Part shown: piece by piece, positions 9,914-19,051 of the stretch
Numbering within the stretch: position 1 is the first letter of the stretch
Layout of the letters: each line of letters opens with the position of its first letter
Source: Rugamonas violacea
Lineage (GTDB): Bacteria; Pseudomonadota; Gammaproteobacteria; Burkholderiales; Burkholderiaceae_D
Direction: 5' to 3'
Assembly: GCF_016461825.1 (NCBI RefSeq)
Contig: NZ_JAEMNU010000071.1
Coordinates: 1-64,000 of the forward strand
DNA length: 64,000 bases
Notes under the pieces: model-generated
Told to the model about the DNA's origin: nothing
The model's input: the letters and a program-made list of their open reading frames with translations, nothing else
Database searches by the model: none
Translations under genes and position numbers: made by a program

Positions 9914-11286
9914 ATGGACAGCGCAGCGCAACCCGCATTATTCGACCTGATCGGCAACACCCCGCTGGTCCAGGTGACCCGCCTCGACACCGGCCCCTGC
10001 CAGCTCTTCCTCAAGCTGGAATCGCAGAACCCCGGCGGCTCGATCAAGGACCGCATCGGCCGCTCCATCATCGAGGCGGCCGAGGCCGACGGCCGGCTCA
10101 AGCCGGGCGGCACCATCATCGAGGCGACCGCCGGCAACACCGGCCTGGGCCTGGCCCTGGTCGGCCGCATCAAAGGTTACCGCGTGCTGCTGGTCGTGCC
10201 CGACAAGATGTCGACCGAGAAGGTGCTGCACCTGAAGGCGCTCGGCGCCGAGGTGCGCACCACCCGCTCCGACGTCGCCAAGGGCCACCCCGAGTACTAC
10301 CAGGACTACGCCGCCCGCCTGGCGCGCGAAACCCCCGGCGCCTTCTTCGCCGACCAGTTCAACAACCCGGCCAACCCGTTGGCCCACGAGACCAGCACCG
10401 GCCCGGAGATCTGGCAGCAGAGCGGCCACAACGTCGACACCATCGTCGTCGGCGTCGGCTCGGGCGGCACCTTGAGCGGCCTGACGCGCTACTTCAGCCG
10501 GGTCCAGCCCAAGCTCGAATTCGTCCTGGCCGACCCCCAGGGCTCCATCCTGGCCGAGTACATCGACACCGGCAAGGTCAACGACACCAGCGGTTCCTGG
10601 GCCGTCGAGGGCATCGGCGAGGACTTCATCCCGGCCATCGCCGACACCAGCGGCGTGCGCCAGGCCTACACCATCAGCGACCAGGAGAGCTTCGACAACG
10701 CGCGCCAATTGCTGCTCGCCGAAGGCATCCTGGGCGGCTCGTCGACCGGCACGCTGCTGGCCGCCGCGCTCAAATACTGCCGCGCCCAGACCAGCCCCAA
10801 GCGCGTCGTCACCTTCGTTTGCGACACCGGCACGCGCTACCTGTCGAAGGTCTACAACGACGGCTGGATGCACGACCAGGGCCTGATCCAGCGCACCGCC
10901 AGCGGCGACCTGCGCGACCTGATCGGCCGCCGCCACGACGCCGGCGACGTGGTCAGCGTGGCGCCCTCCGACACCCTGCTGACCGCCTTCAACCGCATGC
11001 GCAGCAGCGACCTGGCGCAACTGCCGGTGCTCGACGGCGGCCGCCTGGTCGGCATCGTCGACGAGTCCGACCTGCTGCTCAAGCTCGACGACCATGCCGT
11101 GCAGTTCTCCAGCCTGGTCGGCAGCACCATGACCAGCCGGCTCGAAACGCTGCACCCGGGCGCCAGCCTGCAGGCGCTGCGCAGCACGCTCGACCGCGGC
11201 CTGACCGCCGTGGTCGCCGACGACAACGTCTTCTACGGTTTGATCACCCGCTTCGACCTCCTCAACCACCTTCGCAGGACAAAATC

Positions 11287-11290
<4 letters not shown>
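9914..11290 (+). CDS. cbs: Cystathionine beta-synthase
   Basis: PLP enzyme condensing serine and homocysteine to cystathionine, the first step of reverse transsulfuration (458 aa). The PLP lysine lies in 'NPGGSIKDRIG' (about residue 40) and the phosphate-binding loop is 'GVGSGGTLSG'. A pair of CBS domains (about 335-455) follows the catalytic domain, which distinguishes it from plain cysteine synthases. The start at 9914 has GGAGAAAT immediately upstream. The stop overlaps the next start (TTGA, 11287-11290), so it forms an operon with the lyase gene. Confidence 0.9.
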
Positions 11291-12474
<1,184 letters not shown>

Positions 12475-12504
12475 GGGCGGCCATACGGTTTGCTAGTCCG
12501 CCGA

Positions 12505-12574
12505 CAAACCCCACCGGCAGAATCTAGGGTCGGACCCAGCGGGTCCGACCCTGGCTCTTCGCCGCTGGGGTTTG
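12505..12574. repeat. Dispersed nested palindrome, family A copy 2
   Basis: The core 12526-12552 is AGGGTCGGACCC, AGC, GGGTCCGACCCT. The outer arms CAAACCCCACCGGC (12505-12518) and GCCGCTGGGGTTTG (12561-12574) are complementary at 13 of 14 positions. It lies between the convergent 3' ends of the lyase and acylase genes. Confidence 0.9.
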
Positions 12575-12604
12575 CCGGCATCCCCGGCGCCTTGAGGCCC
12601 GTTG

Positions 12605-14956
12605 TTACTGCCCCGGATGATACTTGCGCTCCAGGTTGCGCTCGACATCCTCCGGATAGAACAGCACCTCCTTGAACTCGCCGCGCGCGTACATCTCCGC
12701 CTGGTCGGCGAAATGCGGCGAGGCGGGATCGCCGCTCTGCCCGCCGGCCAGAATACTGCGCGCCCTCAAGCGCGGGCCGAACTCCACCGCCGCCACAAAA
12801 CTATTCCCCCGCTCGCCGTAGATGCGCTTGGTCCTGGCCGGCGTGGTCATGCCGTAGGCCGCCAGCGAACCCCAGTTGGCCGAGGCAAAGGCCACCGGCA
12901 AACTCGGCTTGGCGTCGTCGAAGGGCTGCACCACGTCGCCGGTCAAACGTTGGAAGCGGTTGATCTCGCCCCACGGCGTTTGCCATTGGCCGAAGTCGGC
13001 CACCAACTTGTCCGACGCCCGCCGCAGCGCCAGCAGGCGCTCCCGCGCCGTCAAACGCGTCTCCATGTAGTCGAGCACCAGCATCTTGGCGCTCTTGGCC
13101 GACGGGCCGAAGCTGGCCGCCATGTCCTGCGCCCAGAAGATCGCCAACGAGGTCGGCACCGAGTCGAGCGCGTAGCGCGTGTCCCAACCGCGCAGCGCGG
13201 CCACCTGCGCCGCCAAGGCCGGCTTGAGCGGATCATCCTCGCCCAGCGCGTCCCAGGCCGCGAACAGCTTGGGCAGCAGCGGCTCGAAGGCCGGCAGCGC
13301 GCTGTCGTAGGCGCTGGCGATCAGGCTGTCGATGGTGAAGTCCCGCCGCTCTCGCAGCACGCGCACGGCGTGGATGCCGCGCGGGTTCTCCGGGTTCATC
13401 GACATGTAGGCCGGGTAGTCCTGCGCGCGCGGGCTGTACTTGCCGGCCGCCGAAAACGGCCAGTTGTTGGTGTTCTGGATCCAGCCGTTGGGCGGATTGA
13501 ACAAGGTGATGGTGTCCTTGACCGCGTGCAGGCCGCGCCACTCGGTGGCCGGATCGCTGCCGTCGACCGGGTTGCGCCAATCGAAACGGGTGTCGCGCAC
13601 CGGGATGAAATTGCCATGGAAGTAGGCGATGTTGCCGTCCGCGTCGGCGTAGACGGTGTTGTTGGACGAGTTGGTGCGCAGCTCCATCGCCTTGTGGAAG
13701 GCGGCGTAGTTGCGCGCCTTGGTGCGGATGAAGGACTGCGTCAAGGCCCTGCGCGGTTCATTCATCAGCCGCACGGCGAGCCACTTGCCGTCCGCCTCGC
13801 GCACGATGGGGCCGTGGTGGCTGTAGTACACCGTCACCGTCTTGCTGGCCATGCCGCCCGCGCTCTTGTAGGGCAGCGCGATGTCCACCGCCTTCAACGC
13901 CCGCTCGCCGGCGCCGTAGCGATAGAAGAAGCGGCCGTCGCGCTCGACCACGGTTTCGGCATACTCGTCGATCACGTCGCCGCCGCCGGAGGTGTGCATC
14001 CAGCCGATCCGCTCGTTGAATCCCTGGTAGACGAAGAACTGGCCCCAGGTCACGGCGCCGTAAGCGTTCAAACCCTCGCCGCTGCTGACCTGCACCTCGG
14101 GCCGGAAGTAGAACGAGGTGTGCGGATTGATCAGCAACAGCGCGTGGCCGTTGCGCGTCAGCGCCGGCGCGATGGCGAAGCCGTTCGAGCCGCGTGGTTC
14201 CTCGTCCAGATCGCTGCCACGCAGCTGGGCCAGCGCCTGTGTCGGCCCGGCCAGCGCCTGTGTCGGCCCGGCCAGCGGCGCGCGGCGGCCGTACAACTGC
14301 TCCAGCTGCTGCAGGTTGACCGACTCGATGTCGCCGCCGATGCTGCCCTCGCTGAAGCTGAGCGCCATCCACGGCTCGAAGCGCGCGATCAGTTGCGGCT
14401 TGACCTGTGGGTGCGTGGCCAGGTAAAAATTGAGGCCGTCGGCGAAGGCCGTCATCAGCTTCTTCAGCCAGGCCGGGCTGGCGGCGTACTGCGCCTTGAG
14501 CTGGGCCGGGGTGATGAACAACTTCATGCGCAGGTCGCGGTACAACTCGGCCTCGCCCTGCACCTCGGCCAAGCGGCCCATGGCGTTGATGTAGTTCAGT
14601 TCGACCCGTTTGAAATCGTCCTCGGCCTGGGCGTACATCAGGCCGAAAACGGCGTCGGCGTCGCGCTTGCCGTGGACGTGGGGGATGCCCCATTTGTCGC
14701 GCCGGATGGTGACGCGGCGCGCCTGGGCGCGCCAGCGCGCCGCCTCGGCCGCGTTGACCGCAGGCAGGGCGCCGGCTTGGGCGGCGGCTTCACTGTGGAC
14801 GGTGGCGCTGTCGACGGCGGTCGCGGCATTGCCGGCGCCCGCCGCAGCGCCGCCGCCGGGCGCCGGCTGCAACTGCGCCAGCGGCAGCGGCGCGGCGACG
14901 GCGGCACCAAACGGCGCCGCGCACATCATGGCCAAGCAGGGGCGCAGCGTCGACAT
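12605..14956 (-). CDS. Penicillin acylase family (Ntn) hydrolase
   Basis: 783-aa secreted or periplasmic amidase of the penicillin/acyl-homoserine-lactone acylase family. These proteins are made as a precursor that cuts itself into alpha and beta chains, the new N-terminal serine being the nucleophile. A signal-like N-terminus is followed by 'WGIPHVHGKRDADAVFGLMYAQAEDDF', the usual alpha-chain start (quoted in parts: WGIPHVHGKRDAD, FGLMYAQAEDDF). The cleavage site is 'RGSNGFAIAP' with nucleophile Ser257 (codon 14186-14188). The substrate (lactam, AHL or another amide) cannot be told. A 14-residue tandem duplication sits just before the cleavage site. It lies 13 bases downstream of the ParB-like gene on the same strand. 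Confidence 0.88.
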   Translation of the reverse strand: MSTLRPCLAMMCAAPFGAAVAAPLPLAQLQPAPGGGAAAGAGNAATAVDSATVHSEAAAQAGALPAVNAAEAARWRAQARRVTIRRDKWGIPHVHGKRDADAVFGLMYAQAEDDFKRVELNYINAMGRLAEVQGEAELYRDLRMKLFITPAQLKAQYAASPAWLKKLMTAFADGLNFYLATHPQVKPQLIARFEPWMALSFSEGSIGGDIESVNLQQLEQLYGRRAPLAGPTQALAGPTQALAQLRGSDLDEEPRGSNGFAIAPALTRNGHALLLINPHTSFYFRPEVQVSSGEGLNAYGAVTWGQFFVYQGFNERIGWMHTSGGGDVIDEYAETVVERDGRFFYRYGAGERALKAVDIALPYKSAGGMASKTVTVYYSHHGPIVREADGKWLAVRLMNEPRRALTQSFIRTKARNYAAFHKAMELRTNSSNNTVYADADGNIAYFHGNFIPVRDTRFDWRNPVDGSDPATEWRGLHAVKDTITLFNPPNGWIQNTNNWPFSAAGKYSPRAQDYPAYMSMNPENPRGIHAVRVLRERRDFTIDSLIASAYDSALPAFEPLLPKLFAAWDALGEDDPLKPALAAQVAALRGWDTRYALDSVPTSLAIFWAQDMAASFGPSAKSAKMLVLDYMETRLTARERLLALRRASDKLVADFGQWQTPWGEINRFQRLTGDVVQPFDDAKPSLPVAFASANWGSLAAYGMTTPARTKRIYGERGNSFVAAVEFGPRLRARSILAGGQSGDPASPHFADQAEMYARGEFKEVLFYPEDVERNLERKYHPGQ
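14230..14271. repeat. 21-bp tandem duplication inside the acylase gene
   Basis: Two identical 21-base units (14230-14250 and 14251-14271) encode a doubled AGPTQAL in the spacer between alpha and beta chains, residues about 229-242, some 15 residues before the nucleophile Ser257. The frame is kept. Confidence 0.9.
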
Positions 14957-14969
14957 GGCCGCCTCGCGC

Positions 14970-15788
14970 TTAGGAAGCGTCGACCAGGGCGGAGATGCGC
15001 TCCTGCAGCGCCGCGTTCTCCGCCTTCAGCGTCGCGTTGCGCGCCTTGAGGGTGACGATCTCGGCGCGCAGCTGGTCGGCCTCGCTCAGCGGCTCCTCGC
15101 CCTCCTTCGGCTCGCGCGGCGTGCGCGAGGCGGCGCGCAGCTCGCGCACCTCCTTGGCGGCCTGCTGCAACAGCTTCTTGCCGCCGGCCACGGCGGCCAC
15201 CTGCTCGGCCTCCGGCAGCGAGGCAACGGTGGCCGCCGCGTTGATCGAAATCGTGCCGGAGCGAACCGCCTCGACCAGCTCGGGCGCGGCGGTCTTCTGG
15301 ATCTTCTCGATCTGGCTGATAGTGTTGCTGCTCAGCCGGGCGGCGCGGGCGATGTCCTCGCGCGAACTGAGCGGCATGGCGGCCGGCCGCGCGACGCTCT
15401 CGCCGTCGTCCGGCGGCGCCACGGCGGCGTCCTCGGCCAGCGCCAGCGCGGCCAGCTCGGCCGACTTGGCGGCCATGATGTCCTTCTTGCGCAGCGCCAG
15501 CACGCCGCGCTGGAAGTCCGACACGCTGCGCCGACCCAGGTGGTTATCGATCATCCACAGCTTGACGTCCTCCAAGCTCTTGAAGCTGGTGTTCTCCGTC
15601 ACCTTGAACGGAATACCGTGCTGCTGGCAGATTTGATAACGGTTGTGGCCGTCGACCAGCACGTCCTGCCACAACACCAGCGCGTCGCGGCAGCCCTCGA
15701 CCAGGATGCTGCGCTCCAGCGCCGAGTACTCGGCCTCGGTCAGCGGATCGATGTAGGCGCGCAGGACGTCGTTAATTTTGATTTGCAT
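14970..15788 (-). CDS. ParB/Srx-like N-terminal domain protein
   Basis: 272-aa protein with an N-terminal ParB-like fold: 'VLVDGHNRYQICQQHGIPF' is the characteristic DGHNR (GxxR) box. A helix-turn-helix-like segment 'SREDIARAARLSSNTISQIEKI' follows, and the C-terminus is a coiled coil rich in Ala/Glu/Lys ('RAEIVTLKARNATLKAENA'). There is no ParA nearby, so a chromosome-partition role is unlikely; free-standing proteins of this type are often regulators or mobile-element genes. The start at 15788 has GGAAGGAAT upstream. It is divergent from the small gene at 15957 and directly precedes the acylase. Confidence 0.75.
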   Translation of the reverse strand: MQIKINDVLRAYIDPLTEAEYSALERSILVEGCRDALVLWQDVLVDGHNRYQICQQHGIPFKVTENTSFKSLEDVKLWMIDNHLGRRSVSDFQRGVLALRKKDIMAAKSAELAALALAEDAAVAPPDDGESVARPAAMPLSSREDIARAARLSSNTISQIEKIQKTAAPELVEAVRSGTISINAAATVASLPEAEQVAAVAGGKKLLQQAAKEVRELRAASRTPREPKEGEEPLSEADQLRAEIVTLKARNATLKAENAALQERISALVDAS

Positions 15789-15956
15789 ACTGTTATTCCT
15801 TCCAATACCGGCGCGGCGGCGCGGCTGTGCGCCTGCCAAATCGCCGAACAGCATGCTACACCATCTGGCCGGCGGGCCATAGGCGCATCGCATTTGATCG
15901 GCGCTCCGGGCTGGTCAATCTGGCAAGCTGGCGCGCTGGGCGGCTACAATGCGGCA

Positions 15957-16283
15957 ATGCAAAACAAACCGCCCACCTTCCCCGGCCCGTTGACCGCGCG
16001 CGGCACCGTGCTGGCCGTCCTGCTGTCCAACCAGGACCAGACCGGCGCCGAGCCGTTGCAGGGCCGCGTCGCGCTGTCCACCATCGTCAAGATCCTCAAG
16101 CGCAAATACCACTGGCCCATCGAGGCCGACAGCTTTCCCGGCAACACCGCCGACGGCCGCGCCAGCTGGGCCACCGTCTACAGCCTGCCGCCGGCGGTGA
16201 TCGCCGCCGCGCTCGAAGCCGGCGGCCGCGACTGGCTCGACAGCCGGCGCGCCAGCAAAACCGGTGCGCGCGCCGGGCGCTGA
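15957..16283 (+). CDS. Small hypothetical protein, winged-helix-like
   Basis: 108 aa. I do not recognise it securely. 'LQGRVALSTIVKILKRKYHWPIEAD' reads like the helix-helix-strand of small phage-type winged-helix proteins, in which a 'GWPIE' turn follows the recognition helix. It is transcribed divergently from the ParB-like gene, 168 bases away, and is followed by the heptad-repeat gene. Confidence 0.5.
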   Translation: MQNKPPTFPGPLTARGTVLAVLLSNQDQTGAEPLQGRVALSTIVKILKRKYHWPIEADSFPGNTADGRASWATVYSLPPAVIAAALEAGGRDWLDSRRASKTGARAGR

Positions 16284-16390
16284 CATCGGCGACCACTGGT
16301 GGAATGGAATGGCAATACGACTTTGGCGCAGCGCAAACCGCGTTTACCCATCCAATTGACACCGCCAGGCAAGCGGCTCAAGATGGTGCA

Positions 16391-16966
16391 ATGAACGCCG
16401 CTTCCGACAAAGAGTATATTGATGCGCGACTGGACGCCCAAGATGCCCGCGTCGATAACAAGCTTGTGTCGTTCGAAGCGCTGATTAAGGACAAATTTAT
16501 CGGAGTTGACGCTCAGTTCGCCAGAGTTGATGCGCAGTTTGCCAGAGTTGATGCTCAGTTTTCCGAAATCAACTCGCAGTTTGCTGGAGTTAATGCTCAA
16601 TTTGCCGGAGTTAATGCTCAGTTTGCCGTCATTAACGCCCAGTTTGCCGAAGTGAACGCCAAAATTTCCGTTCAATTTGCCAACGTCGACACTAAATTTG
16701 CTGAAGTGGACGTCAAATTCGCCCGTGTAGACACCAAGTTCGCGGAACTCGGAGCCGAGATGCACGAGCGCTTTAACGAACTGATTAGGTGGATGGTGGG
16801 CACAGCGATCGCCATGTCGGCATTGGCCATCACGATCATCGCATTGTTGTTCAACTACGCCACGTCCAGACCGCTCGCGCCTCCCTCACTGCCGCTTCCC
16901 ACGGTCACCTCACCGGCACCGTCGGCCGCACCGACAGGCCCGCCCGCCGCAGGCCAGCGTCGCTGA
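16391..16966 (+). CDS. Heptad-repeat coiled-coil protein with C-terminal membrane anchor
   Basis: 191 aa. Residues about 38-120 consist of eleven or so seven-residue units of the form VDAQFAR / VNAQFAG / VDTKFAE, with hydrophobic positions V and F spaced as in a coiled coil. The DNA carries matching degenerate 21-base units (about 16500-16745). One membrane helix (about 135-156, 'MVGTAIAMSALAITIIALLF') and a Pro/Ala-rich tail follow. The arrangement resembles CCDC90/DUF1640-type coiled-coil anchors, but homology is not claimed. An in-frame ATG at 16304 would add 29 residues of no visible character. Base composition is clearly lower in GC than the neighbours. Confidence 0.65.
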   Translation: MNAASDKEYIDARLDAQDARVDNKLVSFEALIKDKFIGVDAQFARVDAQFARVDAQFSEINSQFAGVNAQFAGVNAQFAVINAQFAEVNAKISVQFANVDTKFAEVDVKFARVDTKFAELGAEMHERFNELIRWMVGTAIAMSALAITIIALLFNYATSRPLAPPSLPLPTVTSPAPSAAPTGPPAAGQRR

Positions 16967-17158
16967 AGCCGGCGCCGCCACCGAATCGAAAATAGGGTTC
17001 GACGTCCCCCTCGCACCGGCTTCGCCAGCGGCGAAATAGACCGCATTTCGCCGCCTCGCGCACGACGGCGGCATCGCAAAAATTGCTCCGCATAATTGCC
17101 CAAACGTGCAGACAATTATCAAACATGTTATCTTTCGCCGATTCAGAAGCGAGATATC

Positions 17159-17380
17159 ATGTACGAAATCAATCAATCATCACGGCCCAACAACGAAATG
17201 TCGAAAGTCGTCGAGCAAGGTCTGGCGCTGTTACAAGCCCATGACCGCGCCTTTGCCTCCGCGTTTCTGGTGCGTCGCGGCATCCCCTTCAGCGTGATCG
17301 TGCGCGTGTTGTCCGACCCGCCCGAACGCCGCCGCACCGCGCGCCCCCGGCAGGTCGACCGGCCCGAATGGAAAGCCTGA
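17159..17380 (+). CDS. Small hypothetical protein
   Basis: 73 aa with GAAGCGAG upstream of ATG 17159. It is predicted helical: 'SKVVEQGLALLQAHDRAFASAF' followed by 'RRGIPFSVIVRVL' and an Arg/Pro-rich tail. I recognise no family. The composition is less GC-rich at its start, consistent with an accessory gene. Confidence 0.45.
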   Translation: MYEINQSSRPNNEMSKVVEQGLALLQAHDRAFASAFLVRRGIPFSVIVRVLSDPPERRRTARPRQVDRPEWKA

Positions 17381-17411
17381 ACAATCAGGACATGGCGAAC
17401 ATCTCGCTCCT

Positions 17412-17666
17412 TTGCATTTCGGCGTTGAACTGCTCATGAGGAACAATGCGGCGATCTCGACGGAAGCCCGCCACGCAGCCGGAGAAACGTCGACGCCGCG
17501 GTCCAGTTCCGGCTATGCCCTCTCGTACAAAGGCTGGAGCAAAGTTGTCATCCACGCGACCAGCGCAAATGGCAACGAGGGCGACCTGACTTTGCGGCGC
17601 GACGGTCTGTGGCGCTGGAAGTTGACAGCGATAGAAATACCGGCAGGCGCGCTGACACGGCACTAG
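17412..17666 (+). pseudogene. Possible remnant of a DUF2939-like gene
   Basis: The 84-codon frame has an unconvincing N-terminus, but its end, 'SYKGWSKVVIHATSANG' and 'LTLRRDGLWRWKLTAIEIP', resembles the C-terminal strands of DUF2939 proteins ('…RRDGLF.WKL..I.LP'). The rest of that domain is absent upstream, so this is probably the tail of a decayed gene. It could also be an unrelated small gene. Confidence 0.35.
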
Positions 17667-17796
17667 CACGGCACCGTCGGGCATCATGCCACCGCTGAGG
17701 CCAAACCGCGCGGCACATGCTCAAACGGCATAGTGGAATGGGGCGGTCGCGCCGCTAGCGATGTCGGCCACTCGTGTGCTAAAATCCGCGCTCGCT

Positions 17797-17883
17797 GCCC
17801 GGATGGTGAAACTGGTAGACACTGGAGACTTAAAATCTCCCGCCTGTAAGGGCGTGCCGGTTCGATTCCGGCTCCGGGCACCA
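17797..17883 (+). tRNA. tRNA-Leu (anticodon TAA)
   Basis: 87 bases including an encoded CCA. Acceptor GCCCGGA pairs with TCCGGGC, the long variable arm is typical of leucine tRNA, and the T-arm loop GGTTCGATTCC is present. The anticodon stem GGAGA/TCTCC closes the loop CTTAAAA, giving anticodon TAA at 17831-17833. Confidence 0.97.
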
Positions 17884-17916
17884 AGTACATTGCAAACCTC
17901 AACAAAGTTTGCCTAG

Positions 17917-17952
17917 AAGCCCCTAAGAAATCAAACGCTTAGGGGCTTTTTT
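17917..17952 (+). terminator. Rho-independent terminator of tRNA-Leu
   Basis: AAGCCCCTAAG (17917-17927) and CTTAGGGGCTT (17938-17948) form an 11-bp stem with a 10-base loop followed by a run of six T, 34 bases after the tRNA. Confidence 0.92.
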
Positions 17953-18288
17953 ACGCCCGTACCGCTCACGCAGACACCTGCTCAAAATCGACGCCCTCAT
18001 TTCCGATATTGACGGACAGGACGAGCACATTGAGATTTTGCTCGACTCGCTGCTTGAAAAATTGGACGACCTGCATCTGCCAGCGGCAAGGCAACGGTGG
18101 CAGCGATCAACTGTTCCCCCTGCAATTAACACCGCCTAAGAGTTCGCACGACAAACTACTTGTACAAGCTATGGAACAAGTCCACAATTGACCAATAAGT
18201 CGCAATGCATGTGGCGTACCCCGGCCATCGATACCGAACCTGCCAACGCCCACTGATAACGACACGGATCATTTAGATGGAGTGAAAA
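17953..18288. other. Gene-poor stretch upstream of yefM
   Basis: 336 bases. One frame stays open to TAA at about 18139 with a protein-like sequence ('LKIDALISDIDGQDEHIEIL') but has no start codon, so it may be the remnant of a gene cut off near the tRNA terminator. The right part holds the CTTGTACAAG palindrome and the presumed yefM promoter. Nothing else is visible. Confidence 0.4.
18159..18168. promoter_or_regulatory. Candidate YefM operator (TGTACA core)
   Basis: The perfect palindrome CTTGTACAAG contains TGTACA, the core described for the E. coli yefM-yoeB operator palindromes. It is the only such site seen upstream, 120 bases before the yefM start, so the assignment is plausible but the distance is long. 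Confidence 0.4.
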
Positions 18289-18588
18289 ATGAGAATCATC
18301 AATTTTTCCGATGCTCGCAACAGCCTCCGGTCAGTCATTGACCAAGTGGTCGAGGACGCAGATGTTACTGTCATTTCGCGCCGAGACGCGCCAGATGCAG
18401 TCGTTATGTCCTTTGATCACTACAGCAGTTTGATGGAAACGGTCCACCTACTCAGCTCGCCAGCAAACGCGGCGCACTTGGCTCGATCGATTGCGCAATC
18501 ACGCGCAGGCCAAGCGCGACATCGGGAGTTAATCGAACCCACCGACGCTGAGAAAGCCCCAAATGCGGAACCTGAAATTCACGGATGA
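18289..18588 (+). CDS. yefM: Antitoxin YefM (Phd/YefM family)
   Basis: 99-aa antitoxin. The N-terminal Phd/YefM DNA-binding fold is clear: 'INFSDARNSLRSVIDQVVED' and 'VISRRDAPDAVVMSFDHYSSLMET'. The acidic C-terminal tail would wrap the toxin. ATGGAGTG precedes the start. It overlaps yoeB by 26 bases, the usual antitoxin-first order, and normally represses its own operon. Confidence 0.92.
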   Translation: MRIINFSDARNSLRSVIDQVVEDADVTVISRRDAPDAVVMSFDHYSSLMETVHLLSSPANAAHLARSIAQSRAGQARHRELIEPTDAEKAPNAEPEIHG

Positions 18589-18820
18589 GTGCTGGGAAGA
18601 TTACGTCTACTGGCAAGGACAAGATAGAAAAATCTTAAAGCGCATCAACCAACTGATTAAAGACGCACAGCGCTCTCCCTTTGAAGGCATCGGAAAGCCG
18701 GAGTCCTTGAAGGGAAACCTGAACGGATTTTGGTCGCGTCGCATTGATGAAACAAACAGGCTAGTGTACGCAGTTCACGATGATGAGCTAGAAATAGTTT
18801 CGTGTCGCTACCATTATTAG
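18563..18820 (+). CDS. yoeB: Toxin YoeB (ribosome-dependent mRNA endonuclease)
   Basis: 85-aa RelE-superfamily toxin that cleaves mRNA in the ribosomal A site. Family landmarks are 'FTDECWEDYVYWQGQDRKIL', 'INQLIKDAQRSPFEGIGKPE', and the C-terminal 'RRIDETNRLVYAV' and 'VSCRYHY'. The catalytic Glu (GIGKPE), Arg (RRIDETNRL) and terminal His-Tyr are all present, so the toxin looks intact. Confidence 0.94.
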   Translation: MRNLKFTDECWEDYVYWQGQDRKILKRINQLIKDAQRSPFEGIGKPESLKGNLNGFWSRRIDETNRLVYAVHDDELEIVSCRYHY

Positions 18821-18925
18821 CCCAAAGCCCTCCACGGGTTTCTTTATCAATCCACGATAAGCAGTGTGGCGCCGCTGCGCGTGTATGAACGATGCGCCTC
18901 GGCATTGTCGGCCACTCATCCATAC

Positions 18926-18940
18926 ATGAATATTTTTCAT
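18926..18940. promoter_or_regulatory. Inverted repeat upstream of the TonB receptor
   Basis: ATGAA-TATTT-TTCAT, a 15-base dyad, lies 111 bases upstream of the receptor start in an AT-rich patch. No good Fur box (GATAATGATAATCATTATC) is visible, so this is only a candidate operator. Confidence 0.25.
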
Positions 18941-19051
18941 GCCATCGTAAATTAATTTCATTCTGAGTCATGTCCAGATGCAGTAAACTTGCATGTATAG
19001 CCAACTTGGCTTAGATACAATTTTACGTCCGTCCAGAAAGACCTCCCCCGC

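Noticed and set aside
16500-16745. Regularly spaced short repeats resembling a CRISPR array
   Set aside because: The period is 21 bases, in frame, with no constant repeat plus unique spacer structure; it encodes coiled-coil heptads and there are no cas genes.
17797-17883. tRNA-Leu as a currently occupied integration site
   Set aside because: No second copy of the tRNA 3' end and no integrase gene are present in the window.
17953-18139. Coding-like stretch after the tRNA-Leu terminator
   Set aside because: No start codon or ribosome binding site; it is kept only as a possible remnant in the intergenic description.
17762-18917. 12-base direct repeat TGTCGGCCACTC at 17762 and 18906, flanking tRNA-Leu and yefM-yoeB
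   Set aside because: It would fit an element boundary, but the 5' copy lies upstream of the tRNA and not in its 3' end, and a chance pair of 12-mers is common at this scale.
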